Assembly: GCA_035547695.1 (NCBI GenBank)
Contig: DASZUK010000020.1
Span: 43,714-107,713, forward strand
Source of the DNA: DASZUK01 sp035547695
Lineage (GTDB): Bacteria; Actinomycetota; Acidimicrobiia; Acidimicrobiales; RAAP-2
Reading direction: 5' to 3'
DNA: 64,000 nucleotides
Shown here: positions 51,754-60,607 of the stretch, in pieces
How the letters are laid out: every line of letters starts with the position of its first letter
Numbering within the stretch: the first letter of the stretch is position 1
The notes under the pieces: generated by a model
The model's database searches: none
What the model was told of the DNA's origin: nothing
The model's input: only the letters and a program-made list of their open reading frames with translations
Program-made: the position numbers and the translations under genes

Positions 51754-53438
51754 CGGTCCTCCTTGCTCCTCGGTGGGGCCGGTGTGACAGCCCCTCTGCT
51801 CGTCGGAGGGGCCGGTGTGACAGCCCCTCTGCGCTCCCCGCACCGGCGGGCCAGCTCCTCGGCGGTCACCCCGCGATCGACCATCGAGGCGACCGTCCCG
51901 CCCGAGATGACGTAGATCCGGTCGCACACCTCGACCAGCTCGGACAGCTCCGAGCTGGCGACGATCGCCGCGTGGCCGTCCCGGACGACGTCGCGGACCA
52001 GCCCCATCAGCTCCCGCTTCGCCACCACGTCGATGCCGGCGGTCGGCTCGTCGAGCAGCAGGACCCGGCAGCCGGTGAGCAGCCACCGGGCCAGGATCAC
52101 CTTCTGCTGGTTGCCCCCCGACAGGGTCTTCAGCGGTGCGTCCGGCGACGGGCACCGGATGCCGAACCGCTCGACCGCCTCCGCCGCGACCTTCCGCTCG
52201 GCCCCCCGCCGGAGCCACCCGCCACGGCGCGCCGGGATCATCGGCAGCACCAGGTTCTCGCGCACCGACAGCTCCAGCACCCCACCCTGGGTGCGCCGCT
52301 CCTCGGGGACCAGCGCCACCCCCTCGCCGATCGCGTCGGCCGGCGACCGGAAGACGACCGGACGGCCGGACACCTCGATGGTCCCGCTGCCCAGCGCGTC
52401 CGCCCCGGCGAGGGCGCGGAGGATCTCGGTCCGGCCCGACCCGAGCAGCCCGGCCAGCCCGACGATCTCGCCGTACCGCACCTCCAGGCTCACCCCCCGG
52501 AGCGTCCGGTTCCGGAGGTCACGGCAGGCGAGCGCAGGACCGGTGGCCGCCGGGCCGGCGCCGACGACGCTGGGGGCAGCGGGGCTGGGGCCGGCGGTGC
52601 CAGCCTGCCGTCGCTCGTCGCCGGAGGCAGCGGCCCCGGCTGCGGCTGTGCCGACGGCGGTGCCCTTGCCGACGGTCCCGGACATGCCGACGGCGATGGC
52701 CTCGTCCACGGTGGCCGGCGTCGCCGGGGCGGACATCACCACCGCGCCGTCCCGGAGGACGACCAGGGTGTCGCAGAGCTGGGTGATCTCGCCCATGCGG
52801 TGCGAGATGTACACGACGCTCATCCCGTCGCCGCGGAGCTGGCAGAGCACCGACACGATGCGCTCCGCCTCCCGCTCGGCCAGCGCCGCGGTCGGCTCGT
52901 CCAGGATCAGGGTCGTCGGGCCCATGACGAGGGCGCGGGCCACCATCACCAGCCGTCGCTCCCCGGGGCTCAGCCGGCCCACCGGGGTCCGGGGCCGCCC
53001 GTGCAGGCCGACCCGCTCGCACACCTGCTCGACCAACTGGACGCTGGGCCCGGTCCGCACGAGGCCGCCCCGGCCCTTCCAGCCGCCGGCCAGCACGTTC
53101 TCGGCCACCGTCAGGTCGGGGGCGACGGTCAGCTCCTGGGGGACGAACCCGATGCCGTGGTGCCGGGCATCGCGCACGGTCCGCAGCGGCTGGACGCGGC
53201 CGTCGACCACCACGTCGCCGCTGTCCGGAGCGAGGGCGCCGGTCAGGATCTTGACCAGCGTCGACTTCCCGGCGCCGTTCGCGCCGATGAGGGCCACCGA
53301 CTCGTCACGGTGGACGGACATCGTCACCCGGTCGAGGGCCTGGATGCGGACGAACCGCTTCGACACGTCGCGGACGCCGAGGACGACGTCAGCGGTCGAC
53401 CGCTCGGCAGGTGCCACCGCCGTCGCCGGCACCGTCAC
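51750..53438 (-). CDS. sugar-type ABC importer ATPase (two nucleotide-binding domains)
   Basis: A 562-residue RbsA/MglA-type tandem ATPase. Domain 1: Walker A GANGAGKST, signature LSPGERRLVMVARAL, Walker B LILDEPTAAL. Domain 2: degenerate Walker A GLLGSGRTE, signature LSGGNQQKVILARWL, Walker B LLLDEPTAGID. This layout is normal for CUT2 importers. The linker (260-310) is an Ala/Gly-rich expanded region. The C-terminus ends in a duplicated RGAVTPAPP segment from a 33-base direct repeat (51765-51830). GTG start six bases after the permease stop. Confidence 0.93.
   Translation of the reverse strand: MTVPATAVAPAERSTADVVLGVRDVSKRFVRIQALDRVTMSVHRDESVALIGANGAGKSTLVKILTGALAPDSGDVVVDGRVQPLRTVRDARHHGIGFVPQELTVAPDLTVAENVLAGGWKGRGGLVRTGPSVQLVEQVCERVGLHGRPRTPVGRLSPGERRLVMVARALVMGPTTLILDEPTAALAEREAERIVSVLCQLRGDGMSVVYISHRMGEITQLCDTLVVLRDGAVVMSAPATPATVDEAIAVGMSGTVGKGTAVGTAAAGAAASGDERRQAGTAGPSPAAPSVVGAGPAATGPALACRDLRNRTLRGVSLEVRYGEIVGLAGLLGSGRTEILRALAGADALGSGTIEVSGRPVVFRSPADAIGEGVALVPEERRTQGGVLELSVRENLVLPMIPARRGGWLRRGAERKVAAEAVERFGIRCPSPDAPLKTLSGGNQQKVILARWLLTGCRVLLLDEPTAGIDVVAKRELMGLVRDVVRDGHAAIVASSELSELVEVCDRIYVISGGTVASMVDRGVTAEELARRCGERRGAVTPAPPTSRGAVTPAPPRSKEDR
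51765..51830. repeat. 33-bp direct repeat, two copies
   Basis: Two adjacent 33-base copies differing at about two or three positions, at the 3' end of the ABC ATPase gene; in frame, adding eleven residues to the tail. Confidence 0.75.
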
Positions 53439-53444
53439 CGCCCC

Positions 53445-54503
53445 CTAGCCGGCATTCCGGGACGCCACCTTCGAGGCCACGACCGCCAGCACCAGCAGCG
53501 CGCCCTGGACGACCTGGGCCACCCACGCGGCGACGCCCACCATGATGAGGCCGTCCTGGATCACCGCCAGGAAGGCCACCCCGACGAACGTGCCCTCCAC
53601 CTCGAACAGGTTCTGGCGGAACACCGTCGTCCCGAGGAAGCAGGCCGCGTACGCCGGCAGCAACTGGGACACCGCGGCGTCGGGGTAGTACGACGACGCC
53701 TGGGCCGTGAGCAGGATGCCGGCGATCGCCGCGGCGAGCGCGGTCCACATGAACCCGGACCCCCGGAGGATCCCCACCCGGACCCCCGACAGCCGCGCCG
53801 CCTCCGTGTTCCCGCCGATCGCCCGCATCCGCCGGCCGGCGACGGTGCGTTCCATCAGCAACCACACCATGATCGTGAAGACCACCGCGATGATCGCCGA
53901 CTCGGGGACGCCGCCGACGTCGCCGCTGCCCAGGTCGGTGTACACCTGCGGTATCCCCGAGTAGATGGTGGCACCGTGGGTGATCCCGAACTCGATGCCG
54001 GCCATCACCGTCCCGATGCCGAGGGTGACGATGAACGCGTTCACCTTCGACCGGACGACGACGAACCCGATCAGCGCCCCGACCGCCAACGCGCCCACCA
54101 GCGTCACCACGATCGACGGCAACCACGGGATCGCGAACGTGCTCATCAGCGACACCACCACCGCGCCGGATAGCTGCGCGTCGTTGGCGATCGACAGGTC
54201 GAACTCCCCCATGCTGAGCGGTACCGTCAGCCCCACCGACAGCACCAGCAGCGGCGCGGCGATCGTCGCCGTCGACTTCAGGTTCGCCACCGACAGGAAC
54301 GACCCCGGCTTGATCGCGCCGAAGATCACGCAGATCAGGACCAGCGCCCCCAGCAGGCCGTAGCGGGCCAGCACCCGCCGCTGCCACCCGTCGCCTCCCG
54401 CCCGCCGGGTCGACTCCAGCTCCGCCTCGTCCACCCCTGGCTCGCCCGTCGCGGTCAGTGCGGCCACCTCCGCCGAGCTCCGGCTCTCAACTGTGACCAC
54501 CAC
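53445..54503 (-). CDS. CUT2-family ABC permease
   Basis: A 352-residue RbsC-like permease with eight to ten hydrophobic segments; about 40 charged residues precede the first. Family features: SVGLTVPLSMGEFDLSIAND in the first half and the EAA-like loop GGNTEAARLSGVRVG facing the ATPase. It pairs with the ATPase next door and with the binding protein at 58846. The binding protein has no sugar-specific motif I can name, so the substrate could be a non-sugar, as for steroid or terpenoid-linked CUT2 systems. Confidence 0.92.
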   Translation of the reverse strand: MVVTVESRSSAEVAALTATGEPGVDEAELESTRRAGGDGWQRRVLARYGLLGALVLICVIFGAIKPGSFLSVANLKSTATIAAPLLVLSVGLTVPLSMGEFDLSIANDAQLSGAVVVSLMSTFAIPWLPSIVVTLVGALAVGALIGFVVVRSKVNAFIVTLGIGTVMAGIEFGITHGATIYSGIPQVYTDLGSGDVGGVPESAIIAVVFTIMVWLLMERTVAGRRMRAIGGNTEAARLSGVRVGILRGSGFMWTALAAAIAGILLTAQASSYYPDAAVSQLLPAYAACFLGTTVFRQNLFEVEGTFVGVAFLAVIQDGLIMVGVAAWVAQVVQGALLVLAVVASKVASRNAG

Positions 54504-54708
54504 ACCCCCTTCCTCATCCCACCCCCGCCCGCCGGCTCACGCTCGGCCCACCGTCGGGAGCCCTCGCCGGCATGCTCCGCCGGCCATTCAATGATATTGA
54601 TTGTCATGGTACTCGGGGCGGGGAACCTCCGCAAGGTGCCCGTCGCCTCCGGTCGGCATGCCCAGCCGCCGGCACGCCCGTCCGACTGGTGGCACCCGCC
54701 GGAAGAAA

Positions 54709-54718
54709 CTATGATAAG
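54709..54718 (+). promoter_or_regulatory. CTATGATAAG promoter motif
   Basis: CTATGATAAG followed by CATAATCCTAAAT, 36 bases before the P450 start; TATGAT is a near-consensus -10. The 250-base divergent gap to the permease is AT-rich at 54588-54608 (with a CAATGATATTG palindrome) and here, and has no gene. Confidence 0.55.
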
Positions 54719-54753
54719 CATAATCCTAAATAAGTCACGAGGGGAGGCTGCGG

Positions 54754-56067
54754 ATGCTGGAGTCGCCGGACCAGGTCAACTTCTTCGACCCCGAGGTCAA
54801 TCGGTGCCCGTATCCCGCGTACCAGGTCCTGCGGGACCAGGCGCCGGTGTGGAAGGACCCGACCACCGGGATGTTCGTGATCACCCGTCACGACGACATC
54901 CGCAAGATCCTGCTCGACCCGGAGCGGTTCACCAACCGGGTGGGCAGCGCCGCCGGCATGACCGAGAAGGCGGTTCGGGTGGACGAGCCGCTCGACCCCG
55001 AGGAGGCCCGGGCGCGGGCCGAGGCGGCGGAGTGGGACCAGAAGATCGCGAACCTCTACGTCGAGAAGGGATGGCCGACGGTGCCGACCCTCGACGCGCT
55101 CGACCCGCCGCTGCACATGCAGCTCCGGCGGATGTTCGACCACGCGTTCCGTCCTGGCCGGATCAAGGAGTTGGACCCGTTCGTGGAGAACCTGGCCAAC
55201 CGGCTGATCGAGGGCTTCATCGACGACGGCCGCTGTGAGTGGGTCCAGCAGTTCGCGGTGCCGGTCCCCCTCTACACGATCGGCCGCCAGATGGGGGTGC
55301 CGGAGGAGGACATGCCCAGGATCAAGGCGTGGACCGACGCCTGGGTCCAGCGGCTCGGCCTCGCGCAGACCCCCGAGGAGCGGATGTGGTCGGCCGAGAA
55401 GGAGATCGAGGCGCAGCACTACTTCCAGCCCATCTTCGACCGGCTCCGGGAGCACCCCGAGGACACGCTGCTGAGCGACCTCGTGAACAAGGAGATCCCC
55501 GAGTGGGGCCGGAAGCTCACCGACAACGAGCTGCACTCGGAGATGATGGCCGACTTCTTCGTCGGTGGTTCCGAGACGACCACCAACGCCCTGTCGGCCG
55601 GACTGGTCATCCTCATCCAGCACCCGGAGCTGTGGGAGCGGCTGTCCTCCGATCTCGAGACCCACCTGCCGGTGTTCGTCGAGGAGGTCGTCCGGGTCGA
55701 AGGGCCGGTGCAGGGGCTGCTGCGGGAGACGGCGGTCGACGTCGAGCTGCACGGCGTCACCATCCCCGCCGGCTCGGTCGTCAACCTCCGGTTCGCCGCC
55801 GGCAACCGCGACGAGCGCCACTTCACCTGTCCCGACCAGGTGGACCTCGACCGGAAGCACTCGAAGATGCACCTCGCCTTCGGCGCCGGCGGCCACTTCT
55901 GCCTGGGGGCGCCCCTCGCCCGCCGGGAGCTCTACTTCGGCTTCAAGGCCCTTTTCGAGCGCATTGAGGAGGTCTGGTTCATCGAGGGCGCCAACGACTT
56001 CGACTACCACCCCAACTACTTCCTCCGCTCCCTGAAGGAGCTGCACGTCGGGTTCCGGCCCCGCTGA
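54754..56067 (+). CDS. cytochrome P450
   Basis: A 437-residue soluble bacterial P450. The haem loop is FGAGGHFCLGAPLARRE with the thiolate Cys; the I-helix FFVGGSETTTNALS carries the oxygen-activating Thr; the K-helix ExxR-type segment is FVEEVVRVEGPVQG. An acidic insertion (VDEPLDPEEARARAEAA) follows the B' region. It needs ferredoxin and reductase partners not in the window. GAGGGGAGG precedes the ATG. Its promoter matches that of the unknown tandem pair, tying it to the CoA cluster. It probably hydroxylates the imported compound. Confidence 0.93.
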   Translation: MLESPDQVNFFDPEVNRCPYPAYQVLRDQAPVWKDPTTGMFVITRHDDIRKILLDPERFTNRVGSAAGMTEKAVRVDEPLDPEEARARAEAAEWDQKIANLYVEKGWPTVPTLDALDPPLHMQLRRMFDHAFRPGRIKELDPFVENLANRLIEGFIDDGRCEWVQQFAVPVPLYTIGRQMGVPEEDMPRIKAWTDAWVQRLGLAQTPEERMWSAEKEIEAQHYFQPIFDRLREHPEDTLLSDLVNKEIPEWGRKLTDNELHSEMMADFFVGGSETTTNALSAGLVILIQHPELWERLSSDLETHLPVFVEEVVRVEGPVQGLLRETAVDVELHGVTIPAGSVVNLRFAAGNRDERHFTCPDQVDLDRKHSKMHLAFGAGGHFCLGAPLARRELYFGFKALFERIEEVWFIEGANDFDYHPNYFLRSLKELHVGFRPR

Positions 56068-56146
56068 CGCCGGCCAGTCCACCGATTGGCCCGGCACCGC
56101 TCCCGCTGACGTCAGCCGGCGGTCTCGTCGGGCCGACCGGCCGACG

Positions 56147-57787
56147 TCAGCGGCTGAACGCCTCGTCGAGCCACGCGGCCCGTACGTCCCGGCTGATGGC
56201 GCAGTCGACCACCACCGGTCCCTCGCCGAGGTCGAGGCCGGCGAGCTGGTCGACGTCGGCGAGGGAGCGGACCCGCAGCCCCCGGGCGCCGAGGGCGGTG
56301 GCGACGGCGGCGAAGTCGGTGGGTGGGAACACCGACAGGGCCTCGGGGAGCTGCCACAGCCGGAGGATCTGCAGCTCCGACCCGTAGGCGGCGTCGTTCA
56401 TCACCACCACCACCAGCGGCACCCGGTACCGGACCGCGGTCTCCAGGTCCCCGAGGCTCATCTGCAGGCCGCCGTCGCCGGCGAACAGGACCACCGGGCG
56501 CCCCGGATGGGCCACCGACGCCCCGAGGGCGTGCCCGAGGCCGAGGCCGATGGACCCGAAGTCGATGCCGCAGACGAACGACCGCGGGTCGGTCACCCGC
56601 ATGTAGGTGCACGGGTTCCCGAAGAAGTGGCCGGCGTCGGTCACCACCACCCGGTCCGCCGGCAGGACGTCGTCCAGCCGGACGGTGAGGGCGCGGGGGT
56701 CGAGGTAGCCGTCGCCGTCGGACAGCACCAGCTCGGACTGGGGCACGAAGTCGGCCAGGGTGGCGGCGACCTCCGGGGTGCGGTAGCCGACCGACACGGC
56801 CCCGAGGCGGTCGAGCTCGGCCACCAGGCGGGGGACGACGTCGGCGGCGTCGCCGCCGAGCTCGACCAGCCGACCGGCCGGGCGGCCGATCCCGCGGGGG
56901 GCGAGGTCGCAGTTGACCACGTCCGCCGACTCCCGCAGCAGCGTCTGCCGCATGGTGGTGAAGTCGTTCATCCCCGCCCCGACCACCAGCGCGGTGTCGG
57001 CCTCGCCGACGAGCTGGGCGCACAGGTTGGTCCCGAGGCCGCCGGCGATGCCGAGGTTGAAGGGATGGCGGCCGAACAGGCCCTTCCCCCGCAGGGTGGT
57101 GGCGACGAGCGCGCCGATGCGGTCGGCGACGGCGACGATCCCGGCCTCGCAACCGGCCTCGACCGCGCCGCGCCCGGCGATGACGACCGGCCGGCGGCTG
57201 CCGGCCAGCAGCTCGGCCGCCTCCCGGACCGTCGCGTCCGGAGGGGACGGTGACGGCCGGTCGGCCGCGGTCACGGGCTCGTCGTCCCAGGCGTCCCAGT
57301 CCATCTCCTGGACGTCGATCGGCAGGTCGACCCCGACGGGGCCACCGGAGGTGGCGGCAAGGCGGTAGGCGCGGACGATGTCCGCGTACGGGGTGGCCGG
57401 GTCGGCGATCCTGACCACCGGCACCCCGGCGGCGGCGAACACCGCGTCCTGGTCGATGTCCTGCGGCCACCCCTTCTGGGCACCCGCCACGTCGCCGGCC
57501 AGGAGCAGCACCGGCGATCCGGCCTTCCGGGCGGTGACGAGCGCGGTGAGCGAGTTCGTGAGCCCCGGACCCTGGGTGACGGTGCACACCCCCACGCGGC
57601 CCGACGCCCGCGCGTAGCCGTCGGCCATCCCGATGGCCGCGGCCTCGTGCCGCGTCCCGTAGTACCCGTTCCCGAGCGCGCCGGTCCAGTAGGTCAAGAA
57701 CCGGAGGTTCCCGTCCCCCATCAGCCCGAAGATGTCGGTGACCGACTCCTGGTCGAGCGCGTTGGCGACCGCCTCGAAGACCTTCAT
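56147..57787 (-). CDS. thiamine-pyrophosphate-dependent enzyme (acetolactate synthase/benzoylformate decarboxylase family)
   Basis: A 546-residue TPP enzyme with the three expected domains. Catalytic Glu in YYGTRHEAAAIGMADGYA, QGPGLTNSLT, and the TPP/Mg motif GDGGLQMSLGDLETAV...NDAAYG. It may decarboxylate a 2-oxo acid such as that produced by the FMN hydroxyacid oxidase, or carry out carboligation; the family motif alone cannot decide. ATG 57787 overlaps the SDR stop, so SDR and TPP enzyme form an operon. It converges with the P450. Confidence 0.88.
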   Translation of the reverse strand: MKVFEAVANALDQESVTDIFGLMGDGNLRFLTYWTGALGNGYYGTRHEAAAIGMADGYARASGRVGVCTVTQGPGLTNSLTALVTARKAGSPVLLLAGDVAGAQKGWPQDIDQDAVFAAAGVPVVRIADPATPYADIVRAYRLAATSGGPVGVDLPIDVQEMDWDAWDDEPVTAADRPSPSPPDATVREAAELLAGSRRPVVIAGRGAVEAGCEAGIVAVADRIGALVATTLRGKGLFGRHPFNLGIAGGLGTNLCAQLVGEADTALVVGAGMNDFTTMRQTLLRESADVVNCDLAPRGIGRPAGRLVELGGDAADVVPRLVAELDRLGAVSVGYRTPEVAATLADFVPQSELVLSDGDGYLDPRALTVRLDDVLPADRVVVTDAGHFFGNPCTYMRVTDPRSFVCGIDFGSIGLGLGHALGASVAHPGRPVVLFAGDGGLQMSLGDLETAVRYRVPLVVVVMNDAAYGSELQILRLWQLPEALSVFPPTDFAAVATALGARGLRVRSLADVDQLAGLDLGEGPVVVDCAISRDVRAAWLDEAFSR

Positions 57788-58674
57788 CCGCCCCCGCCGG
57801 CTCCCACCGCCCGGTCGTCGGGGGGCCGGCCGCCGAGGCCGATGGCGTCGACCGTGTCGCGCCACGCGAGCACCCCGCCGTCGATCAACCACACCACCCC
57901 GTTCACGAACGACGACCGCTCGCTGGCCAGGAAGCAGACCAGCTCGGCCACGTCGGCCGGCGCGCCGATCCGGCGGACGAGATGGGCCGCCAGGTGGGCG
58001 TCGTCGGGGGCGGCGGCCGGGTTGGACGACGCCGGCTGGTCCGTCGCGGGCTCGGCCGACAGCGCGCTGGTGACCTCGGTCACCATGTCGGTGTCCACCG
58101 AGGCCGGGCAGTAGCAGTTGACCCGGATGCCGTAGGGGGCGAGGGCGACGGCGAGGTTCTTGGTGAGGAGGGCGATGCCACCCTTGCTGGTCCCGTACGC
58201 CAACCCGTACGGGTAGCCGACCCAGGTGGCCGTCGATCCGGCGTTGACGATGGTCGGGCCCCGGCGGCTGGCTCTCAGGTAGGGCAGCGCCTTCTGCGAG
58301 CAGACGAACGCGCCCCGGAGGTTGACGGCCAGCACCCGGTCGAAAACCGACACCGGCATGGTCTCGAACCGGAAGTCGTCGCCGATCATCGCCTCGTGGA
58401 TGCCGGCGTTGTTGTGGAGCACGTCGATGCCCCCGAACGCCTCCGCCGCACCGGCCATCAGGCGCTCCACGTCGGCTTCGACGGTGACGTCACAGTGGGC
58501 GTACGCCGCCTGGCCGCCGGCCTGCCGGATCCGTCCCACCGTCGCCTGGCCGGCGTCGTCGAGGACGTCCGACACCACCACCGACGCGCCACGGCTGGCC
58601 GCCAGCTCGGCCGTCGCCGCCCCGATACCGCGGGCCGCGCCGGTGATGACGAAGACCTTCCCGTCCAGATCCAT
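57784..58674 (-). CDS. short-chain dehydrogenase/reductase
   Basis: A 296-residue SDR. Cofactor loop TGAARGIG, Asp in VVSDVLDDA favouring NAD, NNAG, Ser in NAGSTATW and Tyr-Lys in AYGTSKGG. The substrate loop (residues 198-230) is enlarged with Ala/Pro/Ser-rich sequence. The C-terminus extends ~30 residues beyond the usual VVWLIDGG end. It is upstream of the TPP enzyme on the same transcript and may oxidise or reduce its aldehyde or ketone product. Confidence 0.9.
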   Translation of the reverse strand: MDLDGKVFVITGAARGIGAATAELAASRGASVVVSDVLDDAGQATVGRIRQAGGQAAYAHCDVTVEADVERLMAGAAEAFGGIDVLHNNAGIHEAMIGDDFRFETMPVSVFDRVLAVNLRGAFVCSQKALPYLRASRRGPTIVNAGSTATWVGYPYGLAYGTSKGGIALLTKNLAVALAPYGIRVNCYCPASVDTDMVTEVTSALSAEPATDQPASSNPAAAPDDAHLAAHLVRRIGAPADVAELVCFLASERSSFVNGVVWLIDGGVLAWRDTVDAIGLGGRPPDDRAVGAGGGG

Positions 58675-58790
58675 CCCTCACTCCCTCACCTTGGTCGTCG
58701 CCCCCTCACGGGACCGCTGCCGCTCCGATCATGGCCGTCCCCAGCCTCGTGCGGTCGTCCCTCGGTGTCCCCTCGGAGCCTCCCGGCGGT

Positions 58791-58807
58791 GGGGAGCCCG
58801 GCTCCCC
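58791..58807 (-). terminator. hairpin after the ABC binding-protein gene
   Basis: GGGGAGC-CCG-GCTCCCC, a perfect 7-bp GC stem with a 3-base loop, 39 bases past the binding-protein stop and before the SDR gene. No T-run. Confidence 0.45.
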
Positions 58808-58845
58808 TCCCCCGTCACAGAGGAGGGAAGCCGGGGTGGAACCGG

Positions 58846-59931
58846 TCAGCCGGGGTGGACCGTCACGCCCTCGCTCTTCCACCGCTTCACGAAGAAGGGC
58901 TGGAAGCTGGGGTAGTGGTACGTTGTTCCGCTCGACTGCACGTTCTGCGGGGTCACCAGCACGTACGGCAGCGGGTGGATGCTCATCGAGGTGATCCAGT
59001 CCTTCTTCTTCAGGACGAACTTGTTCACGAACGCGTCGAACACGTACCACGGGGAGTCGTACACCGGCGAGTCCGCCACCGCCTCGGGGATGGTTGTCCC
59101 CTTGTCCGCCCGCAGCAGCCCGAAGTCGACCGGGTCGAGGTAGTACGAGAACACCCCGACGTTCCCGAGGTCCTGCGACTTGATCGTCTGCAGGGTGGCC
59201 GAGAACTCGAAGTCCTGCAGCGCCCACACGATGTTGATTGTCTGGTTGGCGTGCACCGAGTCGGCCACGGCGGTCTGCGTGTCGGCCACCGGGTTCGACA
59301 GGTTCACCTGGTGCACCGCTGCCACCTTGATCTGCGTCCCCTTCACGTCCTTGCGGAGGGTCTGTGTCCGTATCACGATCGCCGGGATGGCCGAGTCCGC
59401 CAGGGTCAGCGCCTGCCCCTTGCCGTGCATCACCTGGATCATCCGCTTCGCCAGCATGTTCGACATCTTGGCGTCGCTCGGCGCGTACGTCGCGGCCACC
59501 AGGTGCTTCGGGTCGATCAACGGGGCCGCCTCACCGATGATCGGGATGCCCTTGGCCTTGGCCGCCGCCATCCCCTGCGGCGCCACCGCCGGTGTGATGG
59601 CGATGTCGATGATGCCGTTCACGTTCTGGTTCACGAGCGCCGACATGTCCGAAGCCATCAGCGTCGTTGTGCCGTTGGCGTTCAGGACCACCAGCTTCCA
59701 GCCGAGCAGCTTCGCGCACTTCCGGATCATCGCAAGCTGCTGCAGCACGTTCGGCGACGCCTCCGTGATGGCGTCGACGCCGATCGTGATCTTGCTCGAG
59801 CTCGCGGCCCCGGCGGCCGACGTGCCCGCCGCCGCCCCGACCGCCCCGACGGCCGTCAACGTGGTCAACCCGACCACGAGTGACAGGAGCCCTCTGACCG
59901 CGCTCCCTCGCCGATGCCCTCTCGATGTCAT
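58846..59931 (-). CDS. ABC importer periplasmic-type substrate-binding protein (CUT2)
   Basis: A 361-residue secreted binding protein. The N-terminus (MTSRGHRRGSAVRGLLSLVV then an Ala-rich hydrophobic stretch to about residue 45) is a signal peptide; no lipobox Cys is seen. The mature part has the RbsB-like two-lobe pattern (KITIGVDAITEASPN, NQNVNGIIDIAITPAVAPQG, KAKGIPIIGEAAPLI). Start chosen at ATG 59931 with AAGGGGG seven bases before. The matching permease and ATPase are 4.3 kb away, separated by P450, TPP enzyme and SDR. Lysine-rich and lower in GC than its neighbours at the 3' part. Confidence 0.9.
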   Translation of the reverse strand: MTSRGHRRGSAVRGLLSLVVGLTTLTAVGAVGAAAGTSAAGAASSSKITIGVDAITEASPNVLQQLAMIRKCAKLLGWKLVVLNANGTTTLMASDMSALVNQNVNGIIDIAITPAVAPQGMAAAKAKGIPIIGEAAPLIDPKHLVAATYAPSDAKMSNMLAKRMIQVMHGKGQALTLADSAIPAIVIRTQTLRKDVKGTQIKVAAVHQVNLSNPVADTQTAVADSVHANQTINIVWALQDFEFSATLQTIKSQDLGNVGVFSYYLDPVDFGLLRADKGTTIPEAVADSPVYDSPWYVFDAFVNKFVLKKKDWITSMSIHPLPYVLVTPQNVQSSGTTYHYPSFQPFFVKRWKSEGVTVHPG

Positions 59932-59995
59932 CGCATCCCCCTTGAGTTGGTAGGACCACACCCCGCCACACGGGTACGGCGTCGTGATTACTCGG

Positions 59996-60015
59996 CGTAT
60001 CATAATCATCAATAG
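59996..60015 (-). promoter_or_regulatory. AT-rich promoter region of the binding-protein gene
   Basis: On the minus strand TATTGATGATTATGATACG, two ATGAT units seven bases apart, 65-85 bases before the binding-protein ATG. It resembles, but does not match exactly, the ATGATAA motif of four other promoters in the cluster. Confidence 0.35.
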
Positions 60016-60066
60016 AAGGGATTGCAACCCGCCGTTGGCCCAACGGCGTCCCGTGACGCCGCTGCC

Positions 60067-60540
60067 TCATCGATCACGCACGGTGCCGGGGAGCTCGGCC
60101 TTCAGCCGCGCCCCCGGCCCGGTGCCGTTCGGCAGCAGGTCCCAGGTGCCGCCGGCCGCCCGGACCCAGCTATCGACGATCCGCAGGCCCAGGCCGGAGG
60201 GTCGTCGATGTGCTCCTTCAACAGGTAGGCCCAGCCGGCGCCGTAGCGCTCGGGCACGTTGGCGAGCAGCCCCGGTAGGCCTGGTCGGACAGCAGCACGA
60301 CGCCCATGCCGGGATGCCGGCACTTACGGTCGACCGAGAACTGGAAGCCGTTCTGGCCGGGCAGCAGGATGTCGGCCACCAGCGCCCCCGGAGCGAGGCC
60401 GTCGTCAAATGCCCGCGCCGCCTCCTCGGCGCTGGCGAACGACCCGGCCACGCGCATGGCCGGCATCGACCCGACCAGGTCGACCAGCAGGTGGCGGAGC
60501 AACCCCTGGTCCTCGACGATGGTGACGTCCAGCGCGTCCC
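60067..60540 (-). pseudogene. decayed two-component remnant: response-regulator receiver joined to histidine-kinase end
   Basis: Three pieces in different frames. First, a receiver domain (DVTIVEDQGLLRHLLVDLV, then VADILLPGQNGF with the phosphoacceptor Asp, then VVLLSDQAYRG). After a one-base loss in a run of four G (60270-60273) the frame continues with LLANVPERYGAGWAYLLKEH, as in NarL-type regulators. It then joins, in yet another frame, SGLGLRIVDSWVRAAGGTW, the ATP-lid end of a histidine kinase. The HTH is missing and no start codon is visible. The kinase piece suggests a deletion between neighbouring kinase and regulator genes. Confidence 0.7.
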
Positions 60541-60607
60541 CGTCCCCCCCTGTCCCCGCTCCGGGCCTGGGCGTCCCACTCCTGCATCGGCGCCGGGCCC
60601 CCCGGGG

